A stretch of 38,560 nucleotides of DNA from Bacillota bacterium (lineage in GTDB: Bacteria > Bacillota > UBA5301 > JAMCQP01), in contig JAMCQP010000011.1 of the NCBI GenBank assembly GCA_023381695.1, positions 1-38,560 of the forward strand, read 5' to 3'. A model generated the notes under the pieces. It was given only the letters and a program-made list of their open reading frames with translations, had not been told where the DNA came from and ran no database searches. Positions 24,403-33,663 of the stretch are shown piece by piece (the first letter of the stretch is position 1; each line of letters opens with the position of its first letter). The translations under genes were made by a program, and so were the position numbers.

Positions 24403-27024
24403 TCAGGCGAAATATACCTCGAGGGAGGTCTCCGGCCCAAAAAACCCCTCGATCTCAAAGACCCGTCCCGCGGCGGTGCCGCCACCCGGCGCCGCCGTGG
24501 TCTTGCCGTCCTTCACGCCGGTCACGGTCTTGAAACCAAAGCCTGAAGGCACACTTACGTAAACCTTGCCGTGACGCGGTCCCGCCAGGTTGAAGCTGAT
24601 CCGGAGAACCCGGCTTTCTCTGTCAAAGGTCTCGCTGGCAATCTCGCCGGCGCCCTGGGTAAAATGCAGCGAGGTGGATAATACAAAGGGTTCCTTCCGG
24701 TGCGGCTTGATCGCCAGGAGCCTCACGCCGTGCGCCGGGATTCTGGGCAGTTCGCACCGATCCCGGTGGACGCCATGGTACTTCTGTTCCCAGAAGTCAA
24801 AGACGTGGTACAACTGCCCGCCAGGCTCCCCCTGCATCCCTGTGGCAAGGAGCCCGCCCCCGGCGGCTTTCGCGGATCCCGGAAGCCGGCCGTTATCAAT
24901 GGCCTCACCCCTTGCAAGATTGGATCCCGCTCCACCGCGCGGATCCACGGAAAGCGGCTTCCCATCCAGGCGCGCCATGATCGTCTTCAGGCTCAGGGTG
25001 CGGTCAAACGGCGCTTCACGCCAGTTAAAGACCCCGAGCAGGTACCAGGCGTTCTCGCCGCCAATCCGCAGGCCGTAAAGTTCCGGCACCTGGTGCACCA
25101 GGCCGTCCAGCGGCACCGCCGCCCGGCCATACGGGGGAAGAACGCCCGCCAGAAGCTGCATGCGGCTCTCACCCAACAACGGAAGCAGATCCCCCAGCGT
25201 GATCACGCCGCCACTCAAACCGGCCACGGTCAAAAAGCTCTTTATCTCATCCTCGGTGAACCTGTTCCCGGACCTTCCGGCGATCAACGCCCCGGGATCA
25301 TTGAACCAGAACCGCCGGTGCAGGAAAGACCGGGCAATGGCGTTCCGGATCACTCCTTCCGTGGTTGGGCGGTTCAATTCCTGCAAGGAGTGGCTCTTGC
25401 CGGGGTGGACCCAGGGGAGCGCCTCCCCACCCGAGCGGGATGCCGCCTGCCAGGAAGCGGCCGTGTCCGGGCCTATCCGCATGGCGTCCGCCAACCCCAC
25501 CGACGGTCCCAATAGCCCGTTGCATCCATGAACAACGGCGTCGCCGGCCGCTTCCCTGATCACGGAAAGTCCTTTCCGGTATGCGCTGGCTCTGGTAAAC
25601 CGGTTATAGTACCGGGCGCCCTCCAGCGCCGCAACATAAAGATAATCAACCTTCAAATACTCATAACCCCAGTTTCCGGTGATCGTGGCAATGAGTTCCC
25701 CGAGCCACCTTTGCACCTCGGGATGCGAGCAATCCAGGGCCACCAGCTTGTTTTTGGCGCCGATTCCCGTCCGGACGGGCTTGCCGTCTTCCCCCCGCAA
25801 TACCCAGCGCGGGTGCTCGGCAACCAGAAAGGAATCCTCGCCGGCCAAGAAGGGCGCCAGCCAGATCCCGGGTTTGAAGCCGGCGGCTCTGATCTGATCC
25901 GCCAGCCAGCGCATGCCATGGGGGAAGCGTTCCCCCGGCAGCAGCCAGTCCCCGAATTTCGACTCGTATCCCGGCCCCACCTCCACAAAATCCACCGGTA
26001 ACAGGCTGCGGTTGGCCTTCAGGAAGGCCGCGTTGTGGAGGATATCTTCTTCCCGCAACTCATGGCGAGGATAACCCGGCTGGGAAGACCAGCAGGACCA
26101 GACCGGTCTGACCTGTCCGACAGGCCTGGCCTGCTGAGCCTGTTGCCCGGCGCCGGAAGCAATCCCGGAGCGGGCCTTCATGGCCTGCCCGGTTACGCCG
26201 GCACAAAGCTCAAGGGCCGACCAGGCAGGCTGAGCCGCGGTCAAGAAAAACTTTTCCGAATACCAGGTTTCGCCCGGCCCCACCCGGTAGCCATCGCCTT
26301 CCACGGCGGCCACCAGCCCCAGCTGATCCCCCGCGGCCCGGCCGGCGGTTTTGCCGGCCCGCCGCTCCCCGGGGGTCAAACCCAACTGGATGGAGGAAAG
26401 CTGGTCCCCCATGGTCACAAAACCCCCGGCCAGCGCCAGATCCAGGGAAAGGTCCGTCAACCCGAAATATCCGGCCGACACCAACCCGCCGTCTTCCAGA
26501 AGAGGCGCGGAGCAGGCCGGACTCCAGGACTCCAGGCCATTATGCCAGAAGGCGAGATCCTTTGGGGAAGACCCGGCGTCCATCCCCCCTCCCACCGCAG
26601 GATCAAGCCTGAGCAGCCCACATCCGTCTATGTAGAGTTCACGCACGGACCTGTTGGTGACAGAGGCTTGCAGGATCATAAAGGGCCGTTCCGCATAGCG
26701 GAAGAGGTGCCACCTAACCACCGGCAAGTTCTGTTCTTCGGCTGTTCCAGCGGTTTGCGGCTCTCCGGCGATCTCATGGGCAATACCCAACTCCGGTTTC
26801 AAACTCTCCGACGTCAGGACGATCTCCTCCGACGGCCCGAGTGAATCCTCACCCCGCCGTCTGCTCTCCGTCCAGACTCGGTCCGTGCTCACCATCGTCC
26901 CGCGCCTGTCGGTCAAGCGGTACCGTAAAACCATGATCCCGTTTTCAAGATGAATGGCCCGGTTGGAAGCCACTTGCCAGGAAGCCCTGAAAGTCCCGTG
27001 CTCTGCTTCGAATAAACACTCCAT
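24403..27024 (-). CDS. GH36-like alpha-galactosidase family protein
   Basis: The predicted cytoplasmic enzyme has 873 residues. An N-terminal beta-sandwich is followed by the clan GH-D catalytic barrel. GYEYLKVDYLYVAALEG gives the nucleophile aspartate near residue 460 and ADAMRIGPDTAASW gives the acid/base aspartate near residue 520. VPVDF-like (LLPVDFVEVGPGYESKFGDWLLPGERFPHGMRWLADQIRAAGFKPGIWLAPFL) is the standard alpha-galactosidase segment. A C-terminal antiparallel domain completes it. Start ATG 27024 is preceded by GGAGG about 12 bases upstream; the frame continues to 27102 into the binding-protein gene. A glutamine-rich stretch near residue 290 (about 26090-26160) looks like an insert. 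Substrate could also be an oligosaccharide such as raffinose or another alpha-linked sugar. It follows the Liv importer cluster. Confidence 0.8.
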   Translation of the reverse strand: MECLFEAEHGTFRASWQVASNRAIHLENGIMVLRYRLTDRRGTMVSTDRVWTESRRRGEDSLGPSEEIVLTSESLKPELGIAHEIAGEPQTAGTAEEQNLPVVRWHLFRYAERPFMILQASVTNRSVRELYIDGCGLLRLDPAVGGGMDAGSSPKDLAFWHNGLESWSPACSAPLLEDGGLVSAGYFGLTDLSLDLALAGGFVTMGDQLSSIQLGLTPGERRAGKTAGRAAGDQLGLVAAVEGDGYRVGPGETWYSEKFFLTAAQPAWSALELCAGVTGQAMKARSGIASGAGQQAQQARPVGQVRPVWSCWSSQPGYPRHELREEDILHNAAFLKANRSLLPVDFVEVGPGYESKFGDWLLPGERFPHGMRWLADQIRAAGFKPGIWLAPFLAGEDSFLVAEHPRWVLRGEDGKPVRTGIGAKNKLVALDCSHPEVQRWLGELIATITGNWGYEYLKVDYLYVAALEGARYYNRFTRASAYRKGLSVIREAAGDAVVHGCNGLLGPSVGLADAMRIGPDTAASWQAASRSGGEALPWVHPGKSHSLQELNRPTTEGVIRNAIARSFLHRRFWFNDPGALIAGRSGNRFTEDEIKSFLTVAGLSGGVITLGDLLPLLGESRMQLLAGVLPPYGRAAVPLDGLVHQVPELYGLRIGGENAWYLLGVFNWREAPFDRTLSLKTIMARLDGKPLSVDPRGGAGSNLARGEAIDNGRLPGSAKAAGGGLLATGMQGEPGGQLYHVFDFWEQKYHGVHRDRCELPRIPAHGVRLLAIKPHRKEPFVLSTSLHFTQGAGEIASETFDRESRVLRISFNLAGPRHGKVYVSVPSGFGFKTVTGVKDGKTTAAPGGGTAAGRVFEIEGFFGPETSLEVYFA

Positions 27025-27061
27025 GTCCTGCCTTGTCCTCCTGTCCCTGGCACAGGTTATC

Positions 27062-28222
27062 TCACTTTTTCGGCGAGACCGGTATCCGCTCCAGCAGGCC
27101 AAATTTGCCGTTCCTTACCACGAGGAGGCAGATCGGGCTCTTCAACGGCTCCCGGTTGGGCAAAAACGTGGTATTGCCGGAAACACCGGGAAAGCCCTTC
27201 GTCTCGGCCAGCTCCTTCCGGTAACCCTGAGGCTCGGTGCTTTTGGCCCTTTTCATCGCCGCAACCACGATCTTCACCGCATCATAACCCTGGGCCACAA
27301 ACATGTCCGCTTCCTCGTGATATTTGGCCCGGTAGGCATCGAGGAACTTCTTGGTCGCCGGGCTGGGACGCTCGGGCGAAAATCCGGCGTAGACCATGCT
27401 CCCTTCAACGGCCTTCCCGCCCAGCTCGCTGAGCACCGGGGATAGAAGGCCGTCTCCGCCAACCATGTTGATGTTCAGCCCCTGTTTGCGAAGCTCCTTC
27501 ATCAGGAGCGCCCCTTCGGTATAGTACCCGGTGAAGATCATGCCGTCCGGTTTGGCGGCTTTTAATTTGGTAACCTGTGCGCTGAAATCGGTGTCCCCAT
27601 CGGAGACGTTCTCCTTTACCATAATGCCGCCCCCGTTGTCTTTGACCGCTTCCTCAAAGATCCTGGAGAGGCCCACACTATAGTCGTTGTTGATGGAGGT
27701 CACCAGAGCAATCCGTTTCCACTTGAACTGCTCCACTATATATTTCGTCACAGCGGGCGCAGCAATAGAGTCAATTACAGTGTTTCTAAAAATAAAATCT
27801 CCGATCTCCACAACCCCGGCTCCCACAGCCCCCGCCGACAGCAGGATGACCTTGTTCTCCTGGGCGATGGCCGCCGCCACCTTTGTGCCGCCGGTGGTCG
27901 GATCCCCGATAATCGCTGAAACGTGGTCCCTGCTGATAAATTTCTGGGTGACGTTGGCGATCTCCGTCTTGTCGCCGCGGTCGTCCTCCTTGACGATCAC
28001 CAACTTTTGCCCGAGCACCCCGCCGGCGGTGTTGATCTCATCCGCGGCCATCTCCATGCCCCTGAGGGTTTGAATCCCATAGGTGGCCACGTTGCCGGTC
28101 AGCGCCCCCAGAAAACCGATCTTGACCTCTCCGGCCGCCAGTACCGCGCTACTCCCAATCATCGACAGAGCCAGAACCAAAAACAAGATCCACCGGGAAA
28201 ATTTGCCATGCGCGCTTCGCAT
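27062..28222 (-). CDS. Branched-chain amino acid type binding protein (second copy)
   Basis: The 386-residue protein has a signal peptide (residues 1-29, ending AVLAA) followed by GEVKIGFLGALTGNVATYGIQTLRGMEMAADEINTAGGVLGQKLVIVKEDDRGDKTE, the type I periplasmic LivJ/K pattern. It is closely similar along its length to the binding protein at 30961-32121 (identical phrases such as GDTDFSAQVTKLKAAKPDG and EGSMVY/EGSIFY), so the two are paralogues. No lipobox cysteine follows the signal peptide, unlike most Gram-positive relatives. It lies after livG, where livF would be expected. Confidence 0.9.
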   Translation of the reverse strand: MRSAHGKFSRWILFLVLALSMIGSSAVLAAGEVKIGFLGALTGNVATYGIQTLRGMEMAADEINTAGGVLGQKLVIVKEDDRGDKTEIANVTQKFISRDHVSAIIGDPTTGGTKVAAAIAQENKVILLSAGAVGAGVVEIGDFIFRNTVIDSIAAPAVTKYIVEQFKWKRIALVTSINNDYSVGLSRIFEEAVKDNGGGIMVKENVSDGDTDFSAQVTKLKAAKPDGMIFTGYYTEGALLMKELRKQGLNINMVGGDGLLSPVLSELGGKAVEGSMVYAGFSPERPSPATKKFLDAYRAKYHEEADMFVAQGYDAVKIVVAAMKRAKSTEPQGYRKELAETKGFPGVSGNTTFLPNREPLKSPICLLVVRNGKFGLLERIPVSPKK

Positions 28223-28273
28223 CCTTCTCGCTCCTCCCTACTTATTCAACTCCTTGTATTACCTGTCGAGCCA

Positions 28274-29041
28274 CTAACCGGCCTCGCCAAGGTAGGCGGC
28301 GATCACCCGCTGGTTGGACTGAATCTCCTTCGGCGTGCCGTCGGCGATCTTCTCGCCGTAATCCAGGACCGCCACCCGGTCGCAGATTCCCATCACCAGC
28401 TTCATGTCATGTTCCACCAGAAGAATCGTCAGGCCTTTGTCGCGGATCCGGCGGATCATCTCCATCAGGGCCATCGTCTCCTGCGGGTTCATCCCCGCCG
28501 CCGGCTCGTCTAATAGCAGCAGGGTCGGATCGGAAGCCATCGCCCTGGCGATCTCCAGGCGGCGTTGCTCGCCATAAGACAGATTCCTGGCCAGTTCCTG
28601 CTCCTTGGCCGCCAGGCCCATAAAAGCGAGGAAGCTCCTGGCCTTCTCGGCAATCCTGCGTTCCTCGGCCATGGCCGGCAACCGGGTCAACGCCCCGAAG
28701 AGGTTTCCCTTGCTGCGCACATGGCCGCCAATCTTCACGTTGTCCAGCACCGTGAGTTCCCCGAAGAGCCGGATGTTCTGAAAGGTCCGGGCAATCCCCT
28801 TCCGCGTCAGAAGATAGGACTTCAAACCGTTGATCTCTTTCCCCTGGAAGAGGATCTTCCCGGCGCTGGGGGTATAGATGCCGGTAATCATATTGAAGAT
28901 CGTGGTCTTTCCGGCGCCGTTGGGGCCGATGAGGCCCAAAATCTCGTTTTCGTTGAGAAGAAGGTTTACGCGGTTGACCGCCGTCAACCCGCCGAAACGC
29001 ATGGTAACCTCGTTGAGTTCCAATACCACCAAGTCCCTCAC
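28274..29041 (-). CDS. livG: ABC transporter ATPase LivG
   Basis: At 255 residues it has Walker A GPNGAGKTTIFNMITG (about residue 36), signature LSYGEQRRLEIARAMASDP, Walker B LLLLDEPAAGMNP and the switch histidine ILLVEHDMKLVMG. These fit the BraF/LivG class. It overlaps the livM stop by four bases (ATGA), so coupling is likely. The usual partner LivF is not present in the window, so LivG may act as a homodimer or pair with an ATPase encoded elsewhere. Confidence 0.95.
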   Translation of the reverse strand: MRDLVVLELNEVTMRFGGLTAVNRVNLLLNENEILGLIGPNGAGKTTIFNMITGIYTPSAGKILFQGKEINGLKSYLLTRKGIARTFQNIRLFGELTVLDNVKIGGHVRSKGNLFGALTRLPAMAEERRIAEKARSFLAFMGLAAKEQELARNLSYGEQRRLEIARAMASDPTLLLLDEPAAGMNPQETMALMEMIRRIRDKGLTILLVEHDMKLVMGICDRVAVLDYGEKIADGTPKEIQSNQRVIAAYLGEAG

Positions 29042-29979
29042 CCCTCCTGAACGCGGGTTTTCGCGTCTTCGCCGGCACCGGTCCCGCCCCGGGAACCGCC
29101 CGCCGGCGAACCGGCAGACCCCTTGAAAATCCTGATCAGCCAGTTCCGGATGGTGCTGAAGTGCACCCCGCCCAGCAACCCGTTTGGCTTGAAGATCATC
29201 ATGAAGACCAGCAACCCGCCGTAAAAGAGCATCCGGTACTCCCGCACCGCCCGCAAAACCTCGGGAACCGCCGTGAGGACCCCGGCGCCCAGGATGGTGC
29301 CCGGAATGCTGCCCATGCCGCCCAGCACCACCATGTTCAAGATCTCGATGGATTTCATGAAACCGAAGTCGGAAGGGTTCAGGTACGTGATGTAATGGGC
29401 GTACAACCCTCCGCCCAGGCCGGCGAAAAACGAGCCGAGCGCAAAAGCCTGGATCTTGTAGTAAGTGGAATTGACCCCCATGGCCTCCGCGGCGATCTCG
29501 TCCTCCCGGATAGCCAGGAAGGCCCGCCCGAGCCTGGAATTCCCCACAAACACCATGGTCACAATGCTCAGGACAGCCAGGATCCAGACCGTCGAAAAGT
29601 TGGAGCTGTGCGGAATTCCCGAAATCCCCAGCGCCCGCCCGGCGATATCCAGGTTGAGCAGAATCACCCGGGTTATCTCGCCGAAACCCATGGTGGCAAT
29701 GGCCAGGTAGTCGCCGGAGAGCCGCAAGGTCGGAAAACCCAGGAGCACGCCGAAGAAAGCGGCGACCAACGCCCCGAAGAGCAACGCCAGCCAGAACGGC
29801 GCGCCGTAATTTAGAGTCAGGATGGCCGCCGCGTACGCGCCAATGCTCATAAAGGCCGCATGTCCCAGGGAAAGCTGGCCGGTCACGCCGGTGATCAGGT
29901 TCAACCCCAGCGCCATGATCACGTTGATGCCCATGATCGTCAAAACCTGCAGATAATAAGCGTTAATCACCGGTGCCAC
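29038..29979 (-). CDS. livM: Branched-chain amino acid ABC permease LivM
   Basis: The 313-residue membrane protein carries GLNLITGVTGQLSLGHAAFMSIGAYAAA, ATMGFGEITRVILLNLD, EDEIAAEAMGVNSTYYKI and FKPNGLLGG. These are the phrases of LivM-type permeases with about ten membrane segments. A basic, glycine-rich C-terminal tail of about 20 residues follows the last helix, longer than usual. It starts immediately after livH. Confidence 0.94.
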   Translation of the reverse strand: MAPVINAYYLQVLTIMGINVIMALGLNLITGVTGQLSLGHAAFMSIGAYAAAILTLNYGAPFWLALLFGALVAAFFGVLLGFPTLRLSGDYLAIATMGFGEITRVILLNLDIAGRALGISGIPHSSNFSTVWILAVLSIVTMVFVGNSRLGRAFLAIREDEIAAEAMGVNSTYYKIQAFALGSFFAGLGGGLYAHYITYLNPSDFGFMKSIEILNMVVLGGMGSIPGTILGAGVLTAVPEVLRAVREYRMLFYGGLLVFMMIFKPNGLLGGVHFSTIRNWLIRIFKGSAGSPAGGSRGGTGAGEDAKTRVQEG

Positions 29980-30876
29980 CTACACTTTCTTCAAGGCCCG
30001 CTGGCCAAGGATGCCGGAGGGCTTGATCAGCAGGATGATAATCAGGATTCCGAAGGCGATGGCATCCCGGTAGGATGAGGAAAGGTAGGCCACGCCCAGA
30101 ACCTCCGCCACGCCCAGCAGCACGCCGCCCAGCATAGCGCCCGGGATGCTGCCGATGCCGCCCAACACCGCGGCAGTAAACGCTTTCATGCCAGCCATGG
30201 TACCCATCAGCGGGGAAACGGCGTTGAAGTAGATCCCCACCAGCACCCCCGCCGCGGCTCCAAGCGACGAGCCGATGGCAAAAGTGATGGCGACGATCCG
30301 GTTGACGTTGATCCCCATCAGGTACGCCGTCTGCATGTCCATGGAGGTGGCCCGCATCGCCTTGCCCACCTTGGTCCGCATGACGATATACTGGAGCCCC
30401 AGCATCAACGCCGCCGAAATCACGATGATCAGGATCTGCAGGTTGGAGATCTGGGCCGGTCCGATGCTGTAGAACTGGTACTCGATCACGTCCGGGAATC
30501 TGGTGGTTTGCGGCCCCCGCAGCATGAGAACCAGGTTGGAAAGGAAGATGGAAACCCCGATGGCGCTGATCAGCGCCGAAAGCCGGTTGGAATTTTTATG
30601 GCGCAGTGGCCGGTAGGCGATGCGTTCCATGAGCACCCCCAGGATCATGCATCCCAACATGGCCGCAAAGAAGGCCGCCACGATATTCACTTTATAGCTG
30701 ACCACGAGGATGAGAGCGATGAAGGACCCCACCATATAGATCTCCCCGTGGGCAAAGTTGATAAGCAAGATGATGCCGTAAACCATGGTATAACCCAGAG
30801 CGATGAGTGCGTAGGTACTTCCCAGGGTGACACCATTAATCAGCTGCTGAAGAAACATCCACACCACCCCAAGCAT
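29980..30876 (-). CDS. livH: Branched-chain amino acid ABC permease LivH
   Basis: The 298-residue protein has the LivH pattern. This consists of FLQQLINGVTLGSTYALIALGYTMVYGIILLINFAHGEIYMVGSFIAL at the start, DMQTAYLMGINVNRIVAITFAIGSSLGAAAGVLVG in the middle and LLIKPSGILG near the end. It forms the membrane channel with LivM. The gap to the upstream binding-protein gene holds an inverted repeat (30893-30939). It is intact. Confidence 0.95.
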   Translation of the reverse strand: MLGVVWMFLQQLINGVTLGSTYALIALGYTMVYGIILLINFAHGEIYMVGSFIALILVVSYKVNIVAAFFAAMLGCMILGVLMERIAYRPLRHKNSNRLSALISAIGVSIFLSNLVLMLRGPQTTRFPDVIEYQFYSIGPAQISNLQILIIVISAALMLGLQYIVMRTKVGKAMRATSMDMQTAYLMGINVNRIVAITFAIGSSLGAAAGVLVGIYFNAVSPLMGTMAGMKAFTAAVLGGIGSIPGAMLGGVLLGVAEVLGVAYLSSSYRDAIAFGILIIILLIKPSGILGQRALKKV

Positions 30877-30892
30877 AAATCGCGCATAAAGA

Positions 30893-30939
30893 GTGCCGCG
30901 TCAACGAATATGTCCTATTCTTATCCCTTGACGCGGCAC
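30893..30939 (-). terminator. Intercistronic stem-loop between the binding-protein gene and livH
   Basis: GTGCCGCGTCAA (30893-30904) and TTGACGCGGCAC (30928-30939) are perfect complements of 12 bp around a 23-base loop. The following minus-strand bases, TCTTTATG, are only mildly T-rich. Such a hairpin can stabilise the upstream mRNA and let a binding protein be made in excess over its permease. A partial terminator is the likely role. Confidence 0.6.
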
Positions 30940-30960
30940 CTTGAAGACAGGATCTTACTG

Positions 30961-32121
30961 CTACTCTTTCACCGGCACCTTGGCCAGCAGCCCGAACTCG
31001 CCGTTCTTGACGGTCAGGAGGTAGACCGGGCTCTTGAGCGGTTCACGGTTGGACAGGAAGGTGATGGTTCCCGAAGCTCCCGGGAACTCCTTCGTGGCCG
31101 CCACTGCATCCCGGAATGCTTTGGGATCGGTGGTGCCGGCCTTCTTCAGCGCGGCGGCGATGATCTTCACCGCGTCATATCCCTGCGCGGCGAACAGCTC
31201 CGCCACCTCGCCGTTGTACTTCTTCGCGAAAGCATCCAGGAACTTCCTGGTGTTGGCGGTGGGTTGCTCCGGAGAGAACCCGTTGTAGAAGATGCTGCCC
31301 TCTACCGCCTTGCCGCCGATTTCGATATACGGAGGAGCCGTCAACCCGTCGCCGCCCACCATCGGGACTTTCAAGCCCTGCTTCTGGGCTTCCTTCATGA
31401 TCAGGGCGCCTTCGGTGTAGTAAGCGGAAAATACGATGGCATCCGGCTTGGCGGCCTTGATCTTGGTGATCTGGGCGCTGAAGTCGGTGTCGCCGTCGGA
31501 GACGCTTTCCTTGATTACCACCTGGCCACCGTACTTCTTGATGCCGGCCTCAAAAAGTTTGGAAAGGCCGACGCTGAAATCGTTGTTGATGGAGGTGATC
31601 AGCGCAAATCTCTTCCATTTTTTGGTTTGGATGGCATACTTGGCGATTGCCGGGGCGCCCACCGAGTCAAGGAGCGTATCCCGGAAGATGTAGTCGCCGA
31701 TCTCCACCACGCCGGGAGCGGTTGAACCCGGGGAGATCAGGATGATCTTGTTCTGCTGAGCGATGGGAGCAGCCACCTTGGTGGCGCCGGTGGTGGGGTC
31801 GCCGACCACGGCGAAGACCTTGTCCTGGGTGGCGTATTTCTGCATGATATTGGCAACCTCGGTCTTGTCACCGCGGTCGTCTTCCTCCACGATGACCAGC
31901 TTCTTGCCGAGGACGCCGCCGGCGGCGTTGATCTCCTCAACTGCAAGCTTCATGCCCTTCAACGACTGTGTACCGTAGATGGCCACATTTCCGGAGAGAG
32001 CCCCGAGAAACCCGATCTTGAGCTCGCCAGCGGCAAACGCCGCCATCGGCAAGAGGGCTCCAAGGGCCAATACCACCACCAGACCGATACTGATTAACGC
32101 GGACAGTCTCTTCTTTGACAC
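30961..32121 (-). CDS. livK: Branched-chain amino acid type binding protein (first copy)
   Basis: The 386-residue protein begins with a signal peptide (residues 1-30, MAAFAA) and then GELKIGFLGALSGNVAIYGTQSLKGMKLAVEEINAAGGVLGKKLVIVEEDDRGDKTE, a LivK-type pattern. The start is GTG after GAGGAGG. No lipobox cysteine is present. It heads the Liv cluster and is a paralogue of the 27062-28222 gene. Which amino acid (or amide/urea) it binds is unknown. Confidence 0.92.
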   Translation of the reverse strand: MSKKRLSALISIGLVVVLALGALLPMAAFAAGELKIGFLGALSGNVAIYGTQSLKGMKLAVEEINAAGGVLGKKLVIVEEDDRGDKTEVANIMQKYATQDKVFAVVGDPTTGATKVAAPIAQQNKIILISPGSTAPGVVEIGDYIFRDTLLDSVGAPAIAKYAIQTKKWKRFALITSINNDFSVGLSKLFEAGIKKYGGQVVIKESVSDGDTDFSAQITKIKAAKPDAIVFSAYYTEGALIMKEAQKQGLKVPMVGGDGLTAPPYIEIGGKAVEGSIFYNGFSPEQPTANTRKFLDAFAKKYNGEVAELFAAQGYDAVKIIAAALKKAGTTDPKAFRDAVAATKEFPGASGTITFLSNREPLKSPVYLLTVKNGEFGLLAKVPVKE

Positions 32122-32497
32122 TTTCTACTCGCCTCCTCAATTACTTCGCAAACACTGTCGACACGCGGACAACCAATTTATTTTACTGTGCGTTCCGGGC
32201 TTTTAGTCCAACTTCCCCTGCGCCCGTCCCTTATTTACCCCTCCTTCCTCGATAAAGCTACAATTTTCTCGCCAGGGCAGCACGATTTTGAACCTGGTTA
32301 TAGCCATTAAATTTTCGCCATCGGGTTGGCTAATTCCTGCAATTGTCAACAATATATTGGATTTGGCGGAAACTGGTTGGGCAGAAAGGCTTTTCTACAG
32401 ACGGCATACCGGGAGGAAGGAGGTTGGGCAAACATGTATAATCTATGATGTGAAATTATGATCATTCAAGGATCCGGGGCGCAAAGGGAGAGGCTCG
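32122..32497. promoter_or_regulatory. Divergent intergenic region (Liv operon / acetyltransferase)
   Basis: This 376-base AT-richer interval must hold promoters for the leftward Liv operon and the rightward acetyltransferase gene. On the plus strand a TATAAT lies at 32437-32442, but a matching -35 is not obvious. No confident sigma-A pair is seen for the Liv side. I find no riboswitch, repeat or tRNA in it. Confidence 0.35.
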
Positions 32498-33580
32498 ATG
32501 AATATTCGCCAGGTCCATTCAAAAAAAGAATATCTGGAAGTCGCGGATCTCATCTCCAAAATCTTTGGCCAGGGGATACCGGGAGACCCGAGAGACTACT
32601 TTGGCAGCATGGATTATTGGCGCAAAGTCGTTCCCAAATACCCCGGTTTCTCCTGGGAGAATTTATGGATTGCGGAAGACCGCCGGAAGATCATTGGCAA
32701 CGTAATGGTTTCCCCCCGTGAAATAAAGATCAGCCGGGCTGTTCTGCGATTGGGGGGGGCTTGGGGTCGTTCTCACCCATCCCCCCGCCGCAAACAAGGG
32801 GTTGCCAGTTTGCTCATCAACAGTTGCATCGATTATATGAGGGAGGAAGGCTACGACCTCTCAGGGCTCTTTGGCATTCCAAATTTCTACCCAAGGTTTG
32901 GCTTTGCCACCTCATTGATGGAGACCGGGCTGCTTCTAGATACAAGCAGGCTGGCTAAACTCAGGAAACGCTGGCCCGTGCGCCGATGGCGCCCCGGAGA
33001 CCTTGCCGACATGGAGAAACTCCACACCGCCAATAGTACAGGACTTGTGGGAGGTATCGTGCGTTCCGACGCATACTGGCTCAGCCGCCGACAGAGGTTG
33101 AAGGACTTCTGGGTAACCACCGGCGAGGATGGGCAGGTTCGGGGCTATATTTGGCTTTCCAAGCGCAAGGTAAAGCTTTCGCCGGAAGGTACGCGCCTTT
33201 TGGTAAGTGAGGTGGCCGTGGACACGAGCTCCCAGGCCGCCACTATCGCAGCGTCAGACAGCCTGCTCTGGTTCTTGGCCAGGGAGGCCAGCGCTAACCG
33301 GATCCCAAGGATAGAGATTCCCGCTCCCCTGGATCATCCTTTTGTGGCGCACAGCTTCTACGAGTATTCCGGCACCAGGTACGCAGAAACCGCCAAAGAC
33401 GCAGAGGGGATGATCCGGATCATCAACCTGGGAACGACTTTTGAGAAGCTCCAAAATCTACTTTCGGATCGGTTGCATACCTCTGCCTACTGGGATTGGA
33501 TCATCCTTTTGTGGCGCACAGCTTCTACGAGTATTCCGGCACCAGGTACGCAGAAACCGCCAAAGACGCAGAGGGGATGA
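32498..33580 (+). CDS. Eis-like GNAT acetyltransferase, disrupted by tandem duplication (5' part)
   Basis: Translation starts at ATG 32498 (GGGAGAGG upstream). The N-terminal GNAT domain (residues 1-150) has RRKQGVASLLINSCIDYMREEGYDLSGLFGIPNFYPRFGFA, the acetyl-CoA loop and following strand of Eis-type enzymes, and a second GNAT-like domain follows. From about residue 335 the frame enters a second copy of the segment at 33330-33496 and shifts, ending in unrelated residues. Removing the extra 167 bases restores a 436-residue protein with a C-terminal SCP2-like domain, the normal Eis layout. The protein as encoded is truncated and probably inactive or altered, since the C-terminal carboxylate of Eis enzymes helps catalysis. 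Confidence 0.75.
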   Translation: MNIRQVHSKKEYLEVADLISKIFGQGIPGDPRDYFGSMDYWRKVVPKYPGFSWENLWIAEDRRKIIGNVMVSPREIKISRAVLRLGGAWGRSHPSPRRKQGVASLLINSCIDYMREEGYDLSGLFGIPNFYPRFGFATSLMETGLLLDTSRLAKLRKRWPVRRWRPGDLADMEKLHTANSTGLVGGIVRSDAYWLSRRQRLKDFWVTTGEDGQVRGYIWLSKRKVKLSPEGTRLLVSEVAVDTSSQAATIAASDSLLWFLAREASANRIPRIEIPAPLDHPFVAHSFYEYSGTRYAETAKDAEGMIRIINLGTTFEKLQNLLSDRLHTSAYWDWIILLWRTASTSIPAPGTQKPPKTQRG

Positions 33581-33663
33581 TCCGGATCATCAACCTGGGA
33601 ACGACTTTTGAGAAGCTCCAAAATCTACTTTCGGATCGGTTGCATACCTCTGCCTACTGGGAT
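33330..33663 (+). repeat. Perfect 167-bp tandem duplication
   Basis: Bases 33330-33496 are repeated exactly at 33497-33663, with a four-base TGGA at both junctions and after the second copy. Because 167 is not a multiple of three, the reading frame of the acetyltransferase gene is shifted. The copies are identical, so the event is recent, or it is an assembly artefact. Confidence 0.95.
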
